This document shows positions 6,833 to 14,358 of a stretch of DNA of 32,867 bases, one piece after another. Every line of letters begins with the position of its first letter. Positions within the stretch are counted from its first letter, which is position 1. Location of the stretch: contig CAZEBW010000040.1 in NCBI GenBank assembly GCA_964510205.1, positions 1 to 32,867 of the forward strand, given 5' to 3'. Below the pieces are notes generated by a model. It had not been told where the DNA came from, did not search any database, and saw nothing but the letters and a program-made list of their open reading frames with translations. This DNA is from CAZEBW01 sp964510205. GTDB taxonomy: Bacteria; Chloroflexota; Anaerolineae; VGOG01. The position numbers and the translations under genes were made by a program.

Positions 6833-7951
6833 TCAACCTCCTAACAACGCCAGCACCAGTCCGCCAGCCATCACGGAAGCGATCTGCCCAGCCGTGTTCG
6901 AACCCATGGCGTGCATCAACAGGAAGTTGGTGAAGTCCTCGTCGTGGCCCACCTTCTGCACCACCCGCGCCGACATGGGGAAGGCTGAAATGCCAGATGC
7001 GCCGATCAGGGGATTGATCCTTCTGCCGGACAGGGCGCACATGATCTTGCCCAACAATAGGCCGGCGGCGGTATCCAGGCTGAAGGCCAAAAGCCCCATG
7101 ATCACGATCACGATCGTTCTCACGTTGAGGAAGCTCTCGGCCACCATGGTCGAGCCGATGGTGATCCCCAGCAAAATGGTGACGATGTTCACCAACTCAT
7201 TCTCGGCGCCCTTGGCCAGCCTGTCCACCACCCCGGACTCCCGCATCAGGTTGCCGAACATCAGCATCCCGATGAGGGGGGTGGCCATGGGTACCAGCAG
7301 CCCGCAAATGAGGGTGGTGACGACGGGGAAAAGAACGCGAGTGGTCCTGGAGACCGGCCGAGAGGTGTAGGGCATCTTGATGAGCCTCTCCTCCCTGGTG
7401 GTCAAAAGCTTCATGATGGGCGGCTGGATGATGGGCACCAGCGACATGTAGGAATAAGCGGCCACGGCGATGGGAGCCAACAGTTGGGGAGCCAACCTAG
7501 CCGATACATAAATGGACGTGGGGCCGTCGGCCGAGCCGATGATGCCGATGGAAGCGGCCTCTTTGATGTCGAAACCCATCAGCGTGGCCGCCAACAGCGT
7601 GCCGAAGATGCCAAACTGCGCCGCTGCTCCCAACAGGACGGTGATGGGATTCTCGAGGAGGGGTCCGAAATCGGTCATGGCCCCGATGCCGATGAAGATC
7701 AGCAGGGGGAAAAGCTCGTTGGCGATGCCCATGTCGTAGAGCACGGCGAAGACCCCGCCCTCTTCGGTCATGCCAGTGGCCGGGATGTTGGCCATGATCG
7801 CCCCCAGGCCGATGGGCAGCAGCAGGGTCGGCTCGTACTGCTTGGCGATGGCTAAATAGATGAGGATACCGCCTATCACCATCATGACCACATTCCCCAA
7901 GGTCAGATTAATGAGACCACTTGGAAGCCGAAGTAACTCTGTCCAGTCCAC
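6833..7951 (-). CDS. oadB/mmdB-like: Na+-transporting decarboxylase beta subunit
   Basis: The 372-residue integral membrane protein is the ion-pumping subunit of oxaloacetate/methylmalonyl-CoA/glutaconyl-CoA decarboxylases. It decarboxylates carboxybiotin on the carrier protein and uses the energy to export Na+. Family signatures are present: PIGLGAIMANIP, IFIGIGAMTDFGPLL, GSADGPTSIYVSARLAP (Asp142, corresponding to the essential Asp203 of the Klebsiella OadB) and the C-terminal AMGSNTAGQIASVMAGG with the functional Asn and Ser. The start is GTG at 7951, eleven bases beyond the biotin carrier stop, with GAGGTGA upstream. Only one carboxyltransferase is encoded nearby, and it is of the acyl-CoA type, so methylmalonyl-CoA decarboxylase is the best reading. 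Confidence 0.93.
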   Translation of the reverse strand: MDWTELLRLPSGLINLTLGNVVMMVIGGILIYLAIAKQYEPTLLLPIGLGAIMANIPATGMTEEGGVFAVLYDMGIANELFPLLIFIGIGAMTDFGPLLENPITVLLGAAAQFGIFGTLLAATLMGFDIKEAASIGIIGSADGPTSIYVSARLAPQLLAPIAVAAYSYMSLVPIIQPPIMKLLTTREERLIKMPYTSRPVSRTTRVLFPVVTTLICGLLVPMATPLIGMLMFGNLMRESGVVDRLAKGAENELVNIVTILLGITIGSTMVAESFLNVRTIVIVIMGLLAFSLDTAAGLLLGKIMCALSGRRINPLIGASGISAFPMSARVVQKVGHDEDFTNFLLMHAMGSNTAGQIASVMAGGLVLALLGG

Positions 7952-7962
7952 CTCTGATCACC

Positions 7963-8427
7963 TCACCCTATGACGAACAGAACGTCGCCGTACAGAACGT
8001 CCTGCCCCTCGATCACGCTAACCTCTTTGACGACGCCGCCAACAGGGGCCATGATCTCATTCTCCATCTTCATGGCCTCGAGGGTACACAGCACATCCTG
8101 ATGTTGCACTCGATCGCCGCCCGCCACGTGAACAGCCAAGATTTTGCCGGGCATAGGAGCGATCACCTCCCCCCGCGCAGCCGCCGCGCCCTGAGCCCCG
8201 TCCACGGGCCCACGAGGGCCTCGCGTCCTCGCCTCCAGCTCGGGATCCGGAACCATGACCTCAGGCTCTGCTCTAACTCTTTCTACAGCTTCGATAGCTG
8301 GCATCTCAGAACCCAACTCTACCTCATAGGGCTTCCCATCTACCCGCACCGAGATGGGCGACTGGTCCAGGTCCTTGATCTCTATCTCATACCAATTGCC
8401 ATTGACCCTGATCCTGAATTTCTTCAT
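7963..8427 (-). CDS. Biotin carrier subunit of Na+-translocating decarboxylase
   Basis: From the ATG at 8427 the protein has 154 residues. An N-terminal strand-rich region (MKKFRIRVNGNWYEIEI) is followed by a Pro/Ala/Glu linker (about 43-85) and a C-terminal biotinyl domain with PMPGKIL and EAMKMEN, where Lys120 carries biotin. The ATG overlaps the stop of the upstream gamma subunit gene (ATGA at 8427-8424), and GAGG lies nine bases upstream, which favours this start over the longer reading from 8490. The carrier shuttles carboxyl groups from the carboxyltransferase to the membrane pump. Confidence 0.92.
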   Translation of the reverse strand: MKKFRIRVNGNWYEIEIKDLDQSPISVRVDGKPYEVELGSEMPAIEAVERVRAEPEVMVPDPELEARTRGPRGPVDGAQGAAAARGEVIAPMPGKILAVHVAGGDRVQHQDVLCTLEAMKMENEIMAPVGGVVKEVSVIEGQDVLYGDVLFVIG

Positions 8428-8738
8428 CTTCGCTGCCTCTTCACTCTCCCCGCACCCATCAGTCGCCGGTGCTTCCCCAATAGGTTCCAACCGCTCAGCG
8501 CCTGCTCTGACCTTTTCCGTTTGACTTTGGACGTTTGACGTTTGATCTCTAGCGCAACGGCCACTGCGATGGCAGCAACCAACGCCTCGTCCTTTTCCGA
8601 GGACAGTTTCTCCTCACTAGTCTCCGTGGGCCTGAATAGCCTTTCCAGCCCCATCGCGGCCAACATGAGGATTAACAGCGCCAAAAAGAGGATCGCCATC
8701 CCCAGCACTGTGATGTATACGCCCTGCGTCGTGGCCAT
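8424..8738 (-). CDS. OadG-family gamma subunit of Na+-pump decarboxylase
   Basis: The 104-residue protein has one N-terminal membrane helix (about residues 8-30, GMAILFLALLILMLAAMG), then an acidic stretch and an Ala/Val-rich helix, the layout of OadG-type subunits that anchor and assemble the decarboxylase. The C-terminal 40 residues are very basic (KRQTSKVKRKR and onward) and are partly encoded by a heptamer repeat tract at 8521-8548, so the tail is probably not ancestral. The stop overlaps the biotin carrier start. A purine-rich AGGGGAAGAG precedes the ATG. Confidence 0.82.
   Translation of the reverse strand: MATTQGVYITVLGMAILFLALLILMLAAMGLERLFRPTETSEEKLSSEKDEALVAAIAVAVALEIKRQTSKVKRKRSEQALSGWNLLGKHRRLMGAGRVKRQRR
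8521..8548. repeat. Heptamer repeats in the tail of the oadG-like gene
   Basis: Four units TTTGACT, TTGGACG, TTTGACG and TTTGATC occur in a row. They encode part of the basic C-terminal tail of the gamma subunit. Confidence 0.7.
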
Positions 8739-8771
8739 TACTCTTCCCCTTGATGGATATTAGGCACTAGG

Positions 8772-8866
8772 GTAAAAGTCACACTTTGCTCCGGCTGGAT
8801 CGCCAGATCCAGCCGCCGGGCGATGGATTTGACAATCCATCGCGAGCGTGGAAATGTTACTTTTAC
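8772..8866 (+). repeat. Multi-hairpin structured repeat, family 2, copy A
   Basis: An outer inverted repeat GTAAAAGT (8772-8779) / ACTTTTAC (8859-8866) encloses two hairpins: CGGCTGGATC-GCCA-GATCCAGCCG and GCGATGGATT-TGAC-AATCCATCGC, then GAGCG. A second copy in opposite orientation is at 12554-12659. Shared single-stranded or constant parts are TTTGCTCC, the GCCA loop, GGGCG and CGCGAGCG, while stem bases differ in compensating pairs. It lies between the carboxyltransferase and gamma subunit genes and may affect expression across that junction. Confidence 0.75.
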
Positions 8867-8874
8867 TGCAATGC

Positions 8875-8944
8875 GATATTAGAGATTGGATATTGGAGCT
8901 TGGAATATCCAATCTCTAATCTCCAGTCTCCAGTCTCCAGTCTA
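8875..8944. repeat. Heptamer repeat tract with hairpin after the carboxyltransferase gene
   Basis: Units include GATATTA, GAGATTG, GATATTG, GAGCTTG, GAATATC, CAATCTC, TAATCTC and CAGTCTC (twice). The middle forms a hairpin ATTGGATATT / AATATCCAAT with a nine-base loop (8885-8913). The tract overlaps the carboxyltransferase stop codon at 8944-8942. Confidence 0.82.
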
Positions 8945-10492
8945 CAGTGGAATGTTCCCGTGCTTCTTCGGCGGATTGATGCTATGCTTGTTCTGCAACA
9001 TGGCCAGAGCTTTGATGAGACGGGGCCGGGTCTCGCGAGGCTCGATGACGTCGTCAATGTAGCCCCGAGCCGCGGCCAGGTAAGGGCCGGCGAACTTGTC
9101 TCTGTATTCCTCCACCAGTTCCGCCCGCCTGGCCTCTGGATCCTCAGCGGCCCGAATCTCCTTGCGAGCCACGATGTTAACCGCCCCCTCAGGGCCGAGC
9201 ACCGCGATCTCTGCGCTGGGCCAGGCCAGGTTGATGTCCGTGCGCAGAGACTTGGAACTCATCACGATGTAGGCCCCTCCGTAGGCCTTGCGGGTGATGA
9301 GGGCCAACTTCGGCACGGTGGCCTCGCAGTAGGCGTAGAGCATCTTAGCCCCGTGGCGGATAATGCCCCCGTGCTCCTGAGCCACGCCGGGCAAGAAACC
9401 AGGGGTGTCGCAAAACGTGACCAGTGGGATGTTGAAGCAGTCGCAGAAGCGAATGAAGCGCGCTCCCTTGTCGGAGGCATTGATGTCAATCACGCCCGCC
9501 ATCACCTTGGGCTGTTGGGCGATAATGCCTACCGTCCGACCGTCCAAGCGGGCGAATCCGACCATGAGGTTGGCGGCGTAGTGCTCGTGCACCTCCATGA
9601 AGTCGCCGCCGTCCACCACGGGCAAGATGATGTCTTTCATGTCATAGGGCTTGGTAGGATCGTCCGGCACGATGGTGTCCAGCCTCTCATCCATGCGGTC
9701 TGGCGGATCGGTGGGCTCCACTCTCGGCGGATCCTCCATGTTGTTTGACGGCAGGAAGGACAGCAGCCGCCGCACCAGGGCCAGCGTCTGCCGTTCATCG
9801 GCGGCCATGAAATGGGCCACCCCGCTGGTCACGCTGTGAGTGACGGCGCCGCCCAGGGCCTCCTGAGTCACCTCCTCGCCGGTGGCGGCCCGGATGACGT
9901 CCGGGCCGGTGATAAACATGTGGCTGAGCCCTTGCACCATGAACACGAAATCGGTGATAGCCGGGGAATAAACCGCGCTGCCGGCGCACGGTCCGAGGAT
10001 GACGGATATCTGAGGGATAACGCCCGACGCCAGGGTGTTGCGGGTGAAGATCTCGCCGCAGGCCCACAGCGCATCCACCCCCTCCTGGATGCGCGCCCCG
10101 CCTGAGTCGTTGATGCCGATGAGGGGCGCGCCATTCTGCAGGGCCAGGTCCATCACCTTGACCGTCTTCTCGCCGTGCACTCTGCTCACCGAGCCGCCGA
10201 ACACCGTGAAATCCTGAGCGAAGACGTAGACCAATCGCCCGTCAATGGTCCCCCAACCTGCGACCAAGCTGTCTCCGAGCACCTTCTTTTTCTCCATTCC
10301 GAAGTCGGTGCAGCGGTGGGTGACGAACATGTCCAGCTCTTCGAAGCTGCCCTCGTCCAGGAGAAGGTCCAGCCGCTCCCGGGCGGTGAGCTTGCCCTTG
10401 GCGTGCTGGCGGTCAATGCGCTGCTGGCCGCCGCCTAGCCTGGCTTTTCCTTTCAGCTCTCTCAGCGTCTCGATTTTCGGATTATCGGTCAT
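8942..10492 (-). CDS. mmdA-like: Acyl-CoA carboxyltransferase (methylmalonyl-CoA decarboxylase alpha / PCC beta type)
   Basis: The 516-residue protein is full length for the family shared by propionyl-CoA carboxylase beta and methylmalonyl-CoA decarboxylase alpha. It shows both crotonase-like halves: INDSGGARIQEGVDAL and GPCAGSAVYSPA in the N-half, and CDTPGFLPGVAQEHGGIIRHGAKMLYA and KAYGGAYIVM in the C-half, with LAWPSAEIAVLGPEGA near the end. It moves the carboxyl group between (S)-methylmalonyl-CoA and biotin. With the adjacent Na+-pump subunits and no biotin carboxylase in the window, the decarboxylating direction is favoured. The ATG has GGAGG five bases upstream. The last codons touch a heptamer repeat tract. 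Confidence 0.93.
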   Translation of the reverse strand: MTDNPKIETLRELKGKARLGGGQQRIDRQHAKGKLTARERLDLLLDEGSFEELDMFVTHRCTDFGMEKKKVLGDSLVAGWGTIDGRLVYVFAQDFTVFGGSVSRVHGEKTVKVMDLALQNGAPLIGINDSGGARIQEGVDALWACGEIFTRNTLASGVIPQISVILGPCAGSAVYSPAITDFVFMVQGLSHMFITGPDVIRAATGEEVTQEALGGAVTHSVTSGVAHFMAADERQTLALVRRLLSFLPSNNMEDPPRVEPTDPPDRMDERLDTIVPDDPTKPYDMKDIILPVVDGGDFMEVHEHYAANLMVGFARLDGRTVGIIAQQPKVMAGVIDINASDKGARFIRFCDCFNIPLVTFCDTPGFLPGVAQEHGGIIRHGAKMLYAYCEATVPKLALITRKAYGGAYIVMSSKSLRTDINLAWPSAEIAVLGPEGAVNIVARKEIRAAEDPEARRAELVEEYRDKFAGPYLAAARGYIDDVIEPRETRPRLIKALAMLQNKHSINPPKKHGNIPL

Positions 10493-10516
10493 AAAACCTC
10501 CCCGGTAACTTCCGCG

Positions 10517-11131
10517 TCAGCTCGGTCTCAATACGATGTCCCCGACCTGGTGAGGATGTTTGGCCTGGACGTCGCCGTAAAAGTCTCGAATTATCTCCAT
10601 GTCGGCCTGAATATCTCCGCACGGCGTGATGATCGGCCCGATTCCCATAGCTTTGCGTTGGTAATCAATGAATCCCAGTACAATAGGCACCTCGGCGCCT
10701 TGCGCGATGTAGTAAAAACCTGTCTTCCAACGCTCCGCCTTCTTGCGCGTTCCCTCAGGCGTAATGGCCATCACCAATTCCTCTCGGCTGTCAAAAGCTT
10801 GAATGATCTGTTCCACCGTTCTTTGTCGAGCCCCACGATCGACTGGGATCCCTCCGATCCATTTCATGAACGGGCCTAGAGGTCCAAGGAACGCTTCCCT
10901 TTTGCCGATCCAAGAGGGTTTAATCAGCCAGAAACCGTAGGACAAGATGGACCAGCCCGTCAGTCCAACGATGAGGTCCCAATTCGAGGTGTGGGTGGTG
11001 ATGATAACGTACTTTGGGACGTCCGGCAGCTTGCCCTCGACGCGCCACCCGAAGGTTCTGTACAGAAACTTGGCTAGCCAGTACAACAGTCTGTTGACCA
11101 AAGGTACTTCTGGCGAAAACTCGCCCATCAT
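10517..11131 (-). CDS. PlsC-like lysophospholipid acyltransferase family protein
   Basis: The 204-residue protein carries the acyltransferase motif HTSNWD (the HX4D box), GGIPVDRGARQ as the substrate-binding block and PEGTRKK (the EGTR box). This order and spacing fit the 1-acyl-glycerol-3-phosphate acyltransferase superfamily, in the short form common in bacteria. It should acylate a lysophospholipid or related acceptor at the membrane. It lies between the acyl-CoA dehydrogenase and the carboxyltransferase on the same strand, so co-transcription with an acyl-CoA pathway is likely. Two ATG codons occur in tandem at the start; the ribosome site is weak. Confidence 0.82.
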   Translation of the reverse strand: MMGEFSPEVPLVNRLLYWLAKFLYRTFGWRVEGKLPDVPKYVIITTHTSNWDLIVGLTGWSILSYGFWLIKPSWIGKREAFLGPLGPFMKWIGGIPVDRGARQRTVEQIIQAFDSREELVMAITPEGTRKKAERWKTGFYYIAQGAEVPIVLGFIDYQRKAMGIGPIITPCGDIQADMEIIRDFYGDVQAKHPHQVGDIVLRPS

Positions 11132-11196
11132 GCTTCACCTAAACTCAACTGTTCGGCAAGGTCGTGGAGGATGACTGCCGCAGCCGCAGCCGTGTT

Positions 11197-12348
11197 TTAG
11201 CGCAGAATCTGGTCGGCGATCACCAGCCGTTGTATCTCGCTGGTGCCTTCGTAGAGGCGGGTGATCCGCGCATCGCGGTGATAGCGCTCCACGGGGTAAT
11301 CTTTCACGTAGCCATAGCCGCCGTAGATCTGGATGGCCAGGTCGGTCACCCAACTGGCCATCTCCGAGGCATAGAGCTTGGCCATGGCTGCTTCCTTGCT
11401 GTAGCGCCCGCCCGTTTTCGCGGCCCTATCTTTGGCCAGAGCGGCGTTGTAGATCAAAAGCCGCGACGCTTCGATGCGAGTGGCCATGTCGGCCAGCATC
11501 CACTGGATGCCCTGGAATTTGGCGATGGGGCGACCAAACTGCTCACGGGTCTTGGCGTACTCCAGCGCAGCCTCGTAGGCCGCTTCAGCAATGCCCAGCG
11601 CCTGGGCGGCCACGCTGATGCGTCCGGCGTCGAGATCGGTCATGGCGATCTTAAAGCCCTGGCCCTCCTCTCCCAGCCGGTTGGCAACGGGCACCCGACA
11701 ATCCTCGAACACCAACTCAGAGGTGTCCGAGGCGCGGATGCCCAGCTTGTTCTCCTCCTTGCCCACCGAGAACCCAGGCGCTCCCTTCTCAACCAGCAGC
11801 GCGCTGATGCCTCGGTGCCCCCGGCTCTTGTCCGTCATGCCAAACAGGAGGATAACATCGGCGAAGCCACCGCTAGTGATGAAATTCTTGGTGCCGTTGA
11901 CCACGTACTCATCGCCGTCTCGCACCATGGTCGTCTTCTGGGCGGCCGCGTCGCTGCCGGCCTCGGGCTCGGTCAGGGCGAAGGCGCCGATGAACTTGCC
12001 CTGGGCCAGCGGCACTAGAAACCGCTGCTTCTGGTCCTCGGTCCCGAACTTCTCAATTCCGTGGCAGACCAGGGAGTTCTGCACGCCCATCACAATCGCT
12101 GTAGAGGCGCAAGCTTTGGAAAGCTCCTCGATAGCGATGCAGTAGCTCACCGTGTCCATGCCGCCGCCGCCGTACTCCTCGGACACGGTCAGGCCCAGCA
12201 GCCCCAACTCTCCCATCTTCTTGATGTTCTCGAAGGGCACTTCTCCCCTCTCGTCCATCTCCGCTGCGATGGGAGCAACCTCGTTCTCGGCGAACCGCCG
12301 CACCATCTTGCGGATCATCTTGTGCTCTTCGGTCAGATTCAGGTCCAC
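11197..12348 (-). CDS. Acyl-CoA dehydrogenase (short-chain/butyryl-CoA type)
   Basis: From the GTG at 12348, preceded by AGGAGG at seven bases, the protein has 383 residues, the standard length. It shows all three domains: an N-terminal helical domain (LTEEHKMIRKMVRRF), the central strand domain with FALTEPEAGSDA and NGTKNFITSG, and the C-terminal domain with KTREQFGRPI, QIYGGYGY and IYEGTSEIQ-like YEGTSEIQRLVI, whose Glu is the catalytic base of short-chain enzymes. It is a flavoenzyme that oxidises acyl-CoA to enoyl-CoA and passes electrons to ETF. A longer reading to 12423 would add residues such as LRFARNDS encoded by a palindromic repeat; that extension is rejected. Confidence 0.93.
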   Translation of the reverse strand: MDLNLTEEHKMIRKMVRRFAENEVAPIAAEMDERGEVPFENIKKMGELGLLGLTVSEEYGGGGMDTVSYCIAIEELSKACASTAIVMGVQNSLVCHGIEKFGTEDQKQRFLVPLAQGKFIGAFALTEPEAGSDAAAQKTTMVRDGDEYVVNGTKNFITSGGFADVILLFGMTDKSRGHRGISALLVEKGAPGFSVGKEENKLGIRASDTSELVFEDCRVPVANRLGEEGQGFKIAMTDLDAGRISVAAQALGIAEAAYEAALEYAKTREQFGRPIAKFQGIQWMLADMATRIEASRLLIYNAALAKDRAAKTGGRYSKEAAMAKLYASEMASWVTDLAIQIYGGYGYVKDYPVERYHRDARITRLYEGTSEIQRLVIADQILR

Positions 12349-12398
12349 TGCCAACCTCCTCGTTTGTGAATTTGATTCGCTGGGGTGACTACTCAGGC

Positions 12399-12498
12399 TG
12401 TCATTGCGAGCGAAGCGAAGCAATCTCCTACCAGCAAATTGGGGATTGCGCCGTTTTCACTTCCAAGTTCGGCGCAAACAGCGCGCTTCGCAATGACA
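12399..12498. repeat. TGTCATTGCGAG palindromic element, copy 1
   Basis: The element begins TGTCATTGCGAGCGAAGCG and ends CGCTTCGCAATGACA, forming about 15-bp terminal inverted repeats around a central region with an internal GCAATC/GGATTGC pairing. A second copy is at 16907-16995. Similar elements are common in many bacterial genomes. It lies just upstream of the acyl-CoA dehydrogenase. Confidence 0.8.
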
Positions 12499-12553
12499 CG
12501 GGCTGAGCAGTTACTCGCTGACACATTATACTACGAAGTAATGGATACAGTAT

Positions 12554-12659
12554 CAGTAGATCACAGTCGCTCGCGGCGGATTGCGTGCAAGCTTCGCTTG
12601 CCTACCGCCGCCCAACCGCTGGATCTGGCGATCCAGCGGGAGCAAATTGTGATGTACTG
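12554..12659 (-). repeat. Multi-hairpin structured repeat, family 2, copy B
   Basis: The outer inverted repeat CAGTAGATCACA (12554-12565) / TGTGATGTACTG (12648-12659) has one mismatch. Inside are CCGCTGGATC-TGGC-GATCCAGCGG (12616-12639) and GCGGCGG / CCGCCGC (12573-12579 / 12605-12611), the latter containing GCAAGC-TTC-GCTTGC. Its minus strand aligns with 8772-8866. The two copies bracket the acyl-CoA dehydrogenase, acyltransferase and carboxyltransferase genes in inverted orientation. Confidence 0.75.
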
Positions 12660-12711
12660 AGTATACCAACCGTTTCAATCACAGATCGCATTGTGTTGGA
12701 ATAACAAACCT

Positions 12712-12740
12712 ATTATATACTCATCCCTCTATTGGGGCAA
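12712..12740 (-). promoter_or_regulatory. Candidate leftward promoter upstream of the acyl-CoA operon
   Basis: On the minus strand TTGCCC (12740-12735) and a perfect TATAAT (12717-12712) are 17 bp apart. It is about 360 bp upstream of the acyl-CoA dehydrogenase start, so the transcript would carry both repeat elements in its leader. Another TATAAT at 12530-12525 is closer but has no recognisable -35. Confidence 0.45.
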
Positions 12741-12781
12741 ATCCACTCACACGCTCATAGACGGCCAAGAGGCCAGCGGTG

Positions 12782-12907
12782 TCAACTGCACCGGTGGCCT
12801 TTCGCTTTTGCCAGCCAGGACGAATCATGATACCTAATGATGACCAGCATTTTCCGTGCGGTGGCCACGATAGCCACGTTGGTGCCTTTTCTAGCCCTGA
12901 GACGATA
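12782..12907 (-). pseudogene. Remnant of an IS110/IS116-family transposase (C-terminal end)
   Basis: Minus-strand translation ending at the stop at 12784-12782 gives YRLRARKG followed by TNVAIVATARKMLVII, which matches the conserved end of IS110/IS116/IS902 transposases (the RLRAR...AIVAVARKLLVII region). An in-frame stop lies just upstream, and nothing else of the enzyme or insertion sequence is recognisable, so it is a dead fragment. It separates the leftward acyl-CoA operon from the rightward sugar island. Confidence 0.55.
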
Positions 12908-13006
12908 GAGGTTTTGTCAAAGTGCGTCTTTGAGAGCATTGCCAGTTTGAGAGAGAGAGGGAATTATACCACGCCGGTAACATTTTACACGAATGAATGC
13001 ACCCCC

Positions 13007-13035
13007 TTGACAAGATCCGATTTTTATGGTATAAT
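13007..13035 (+). promoter_or_regulatory. Near-consensus sigma70 promoter of the LacI-type regulator
   Basis: TTGACA (13007-13012) and TATAAT (13030-13035), both perfect consensus hexamers, are separated by 17 bp, and TGG precedes the -10. Such a strong promoter is expected to be held down by the operators that directly follow it. Confidence 0.85.
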
Positions 13036-13059
13036 GTGAGCGTTCACGTGACCGTTCAC
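13036..13059 (+). promoter_or_regulatory. Two tandem LacI-family operators
   Basis: Two adjoining 12-mers, GTGAGCGTTCAC (13036-13047) and GTGACCGTTCAC (13048-13059), each have inverted GTGA/TCAC ends and a central CG, the pattern bound by LacI/GalR-type regulators. They cover the start region immediately after the -10 box. Binding by the encoded regulator would block its own transcription. No equally good copy was seen upstream of the other island promoters in this window. Confidence 0.75.
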
Positions 13060-13081
13060 GGTAATGAGGAGATAGCAAATC

Positions 13082-14089
13082 ATGGAAAGAGTAACTATCC
13101 GAGATGTTGCCGCTGCAGCCGGGGTGTCTTATCAGACAGTATCCCGGGTGATCAATGATAAACCTGATGTGGCTGATGAAACTCGCCGCCGGGTATGGCA
13201 GGTGATTGAGGAGCTTGGCTATCAACCCAGCGCCATCGCTCGCGGTCTGGTCTCCAAGAGGACGTATACGCTGGGCCTCATCACCGCTGATTTCAGCGAT
13301 TACTTCTTTACCCAGGTCATCGTCGGGGCCGAAGCAGAAGCCAGAAAGCAAGGGTACTTCTTTATGCTCTGCAGCACGGAGCGGAACCCGGATGACGAGC
13401 CTGAATACTTGAGACTGCTAACCGAGAGGGAGGTGGATGGCGTCCTCTTCGCCCGCCCCAGCACGGAAGAGGATAGTCGTCACATCGTCTCGCTGATCCA
13501 GCAGGGGGTACCCTTGGTCACCACGGCCTATTGGTTGCCGGGCGAAAAGCTGACCGTGGTGGATGTGGACAACGTGGACGGCGGCTTGCAGGCCACCGAA
13601 TGTCTGGTTAAGCTAGGGCATCGTCAGATCGGCATGATCACCGGCCCCGCCGACTGGAAATCGGTGAACGATAGAGCCAAGGGCTACAAATTGGCTTTGA
13701 GTAGGGCGGGTATACCCTTTGATGCCTCTCTGGTTGAGTATGGTGATTGGTCCTATCAGGGCGGCTACGAGGCGATGCATCGCCTCTTGGCCAAGGCCCC
13801 GCAGATCACTGCCCTCTTCGCCCAGAACGACCAGATGGCCATCGGAGCCATGAGGGCTCTGCGAGAGGCAGGGCGAAGGATTCCCGATGACGTGGCCCTG
13901 GTCGGCTACGATGGTATTCCAGCCGCCGCCTACTGCCATCCATCCCTGACCACCATACGTCAGCCTATGCAACAGGTGGGTGAGGTAGCCACGCGGCTGT
14001 TGATTGAACTCATCAACGACTCCGCTGCGGAGAGAAAGGAGGTCTTGCTGACAACAGAGTTAGTTCGACGGGAAACGTGCGGCAGTTGA
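13082..14089 (+). CDS. LacI/GalR-family transcriptional regulator
   Basis: The 335-residue protein begins with a classic LacI helix-turn-helix and hinge: TIRDVAAAAGVSYQTVSRVIN (residues 5-25) and GYQPSAIARGL. The rest is a periplasmic-binding-protein-like effector domain with TLGLITADFSDYF, LVTTAYWLPG, DNVDGGLQATECLVKLGH, ALFAQNDQMAIGAMRAL and DVALVGYDGIPAA. It probably represses the downstream sugar island and itself, being released by a sugar ligand. The start has GAGGAG ten bases upstream. The tandem operators between promoter and gene support autoregulation. Which sugar it senses cannot be read from sequence; galactose- or arabinose-containing compounds are suggested by the neighbours. 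Confidence 0.93.
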   Translation: MERVTIRDVAAAAGVSYQTVSRVINDKPDVADETRRRVWQVIEELGYQPSAIARGLVSKRTYTLGLITADFSDYFFTQVIVGAEAEARKQGYFFMLCSTERNPDDEPEYLRLLTEREVDGVLFARPSTEEDSRHIVSLIQQGVPLVTTAYWLPGEKLTVVDVDNVDGGLQATECLVKLGHRQIGMITGPADWKSVNDRAKGYKLALSRAGIPFDASLVEYGDWSYQGGYEAMHRLLAKAPQITALFAQNDQMAIGAMRALREAGRRIPDDVALVGYDGIPAAAYCHPSLTTIRQPMQQVGEVATRLLIELINDSAAERKEVLLTTELVRRETCGS

Positions 14090-14124
14090 CGTGCTCCGGT
14101 AGGGAGTAAGCTTAACCCGCCAAG

Positions 14125-14240
14125 TCGCCCGGGGACGGGCTCTGGAGCTAGAAAAAGTGTTGCTGAACTTCGTGTAATGTCCTGAGCCTTGTTCTGAGCT
14201 CTGTCGAAGGGTCGCCCCGGGGACGGGGCTTCGAGCACTT
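14125..14240. repeat. Hairpin pair and GCTCAGGAC-type repeat between regulator and binding protein
   Basis: Two related short palindromes, GTCGCCCGGGGACGGG and GTCGCCCCGGGGACGGGG, bracket a minus-strand copy of the CCTTCGACA...GCTCAGAAC repeat (14181-14210). Related repeat copies are at 20271-20294 and 29451-29470. No promoter was recognised in this 269-bp gap, so the transporter may be read from the regulator promoter. Confidence 0.55.
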
Positions 14241-14358
14241 TCCTGGAAAGCTTGTGTGAAGAAGGGAGGTGGTGAATCGTCTATTCTCGTTGGTCCATAA
14301 TAGCGACGCTCGCTGAGAGGGTCGCCAGTCAAACCCCAAATTAGGGAGGAGAGTGAAA

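Noticed and set aside
12349..12423. N-terminal extension of the acyl-CoA dehydrogenase
   Set aside because: The added residues are encoded by a palindromic repeat, while a GTG at 12348 has AGGAGG at the right distance and gives the standard family length.
14264..14320. Possible short leader peptide before the sugar-binding protein
   Set aside because: A GGGAGG precedes tandem GTG codons opening a frame of about 15 codons, but spacing is too short and no attenuator structure follows.
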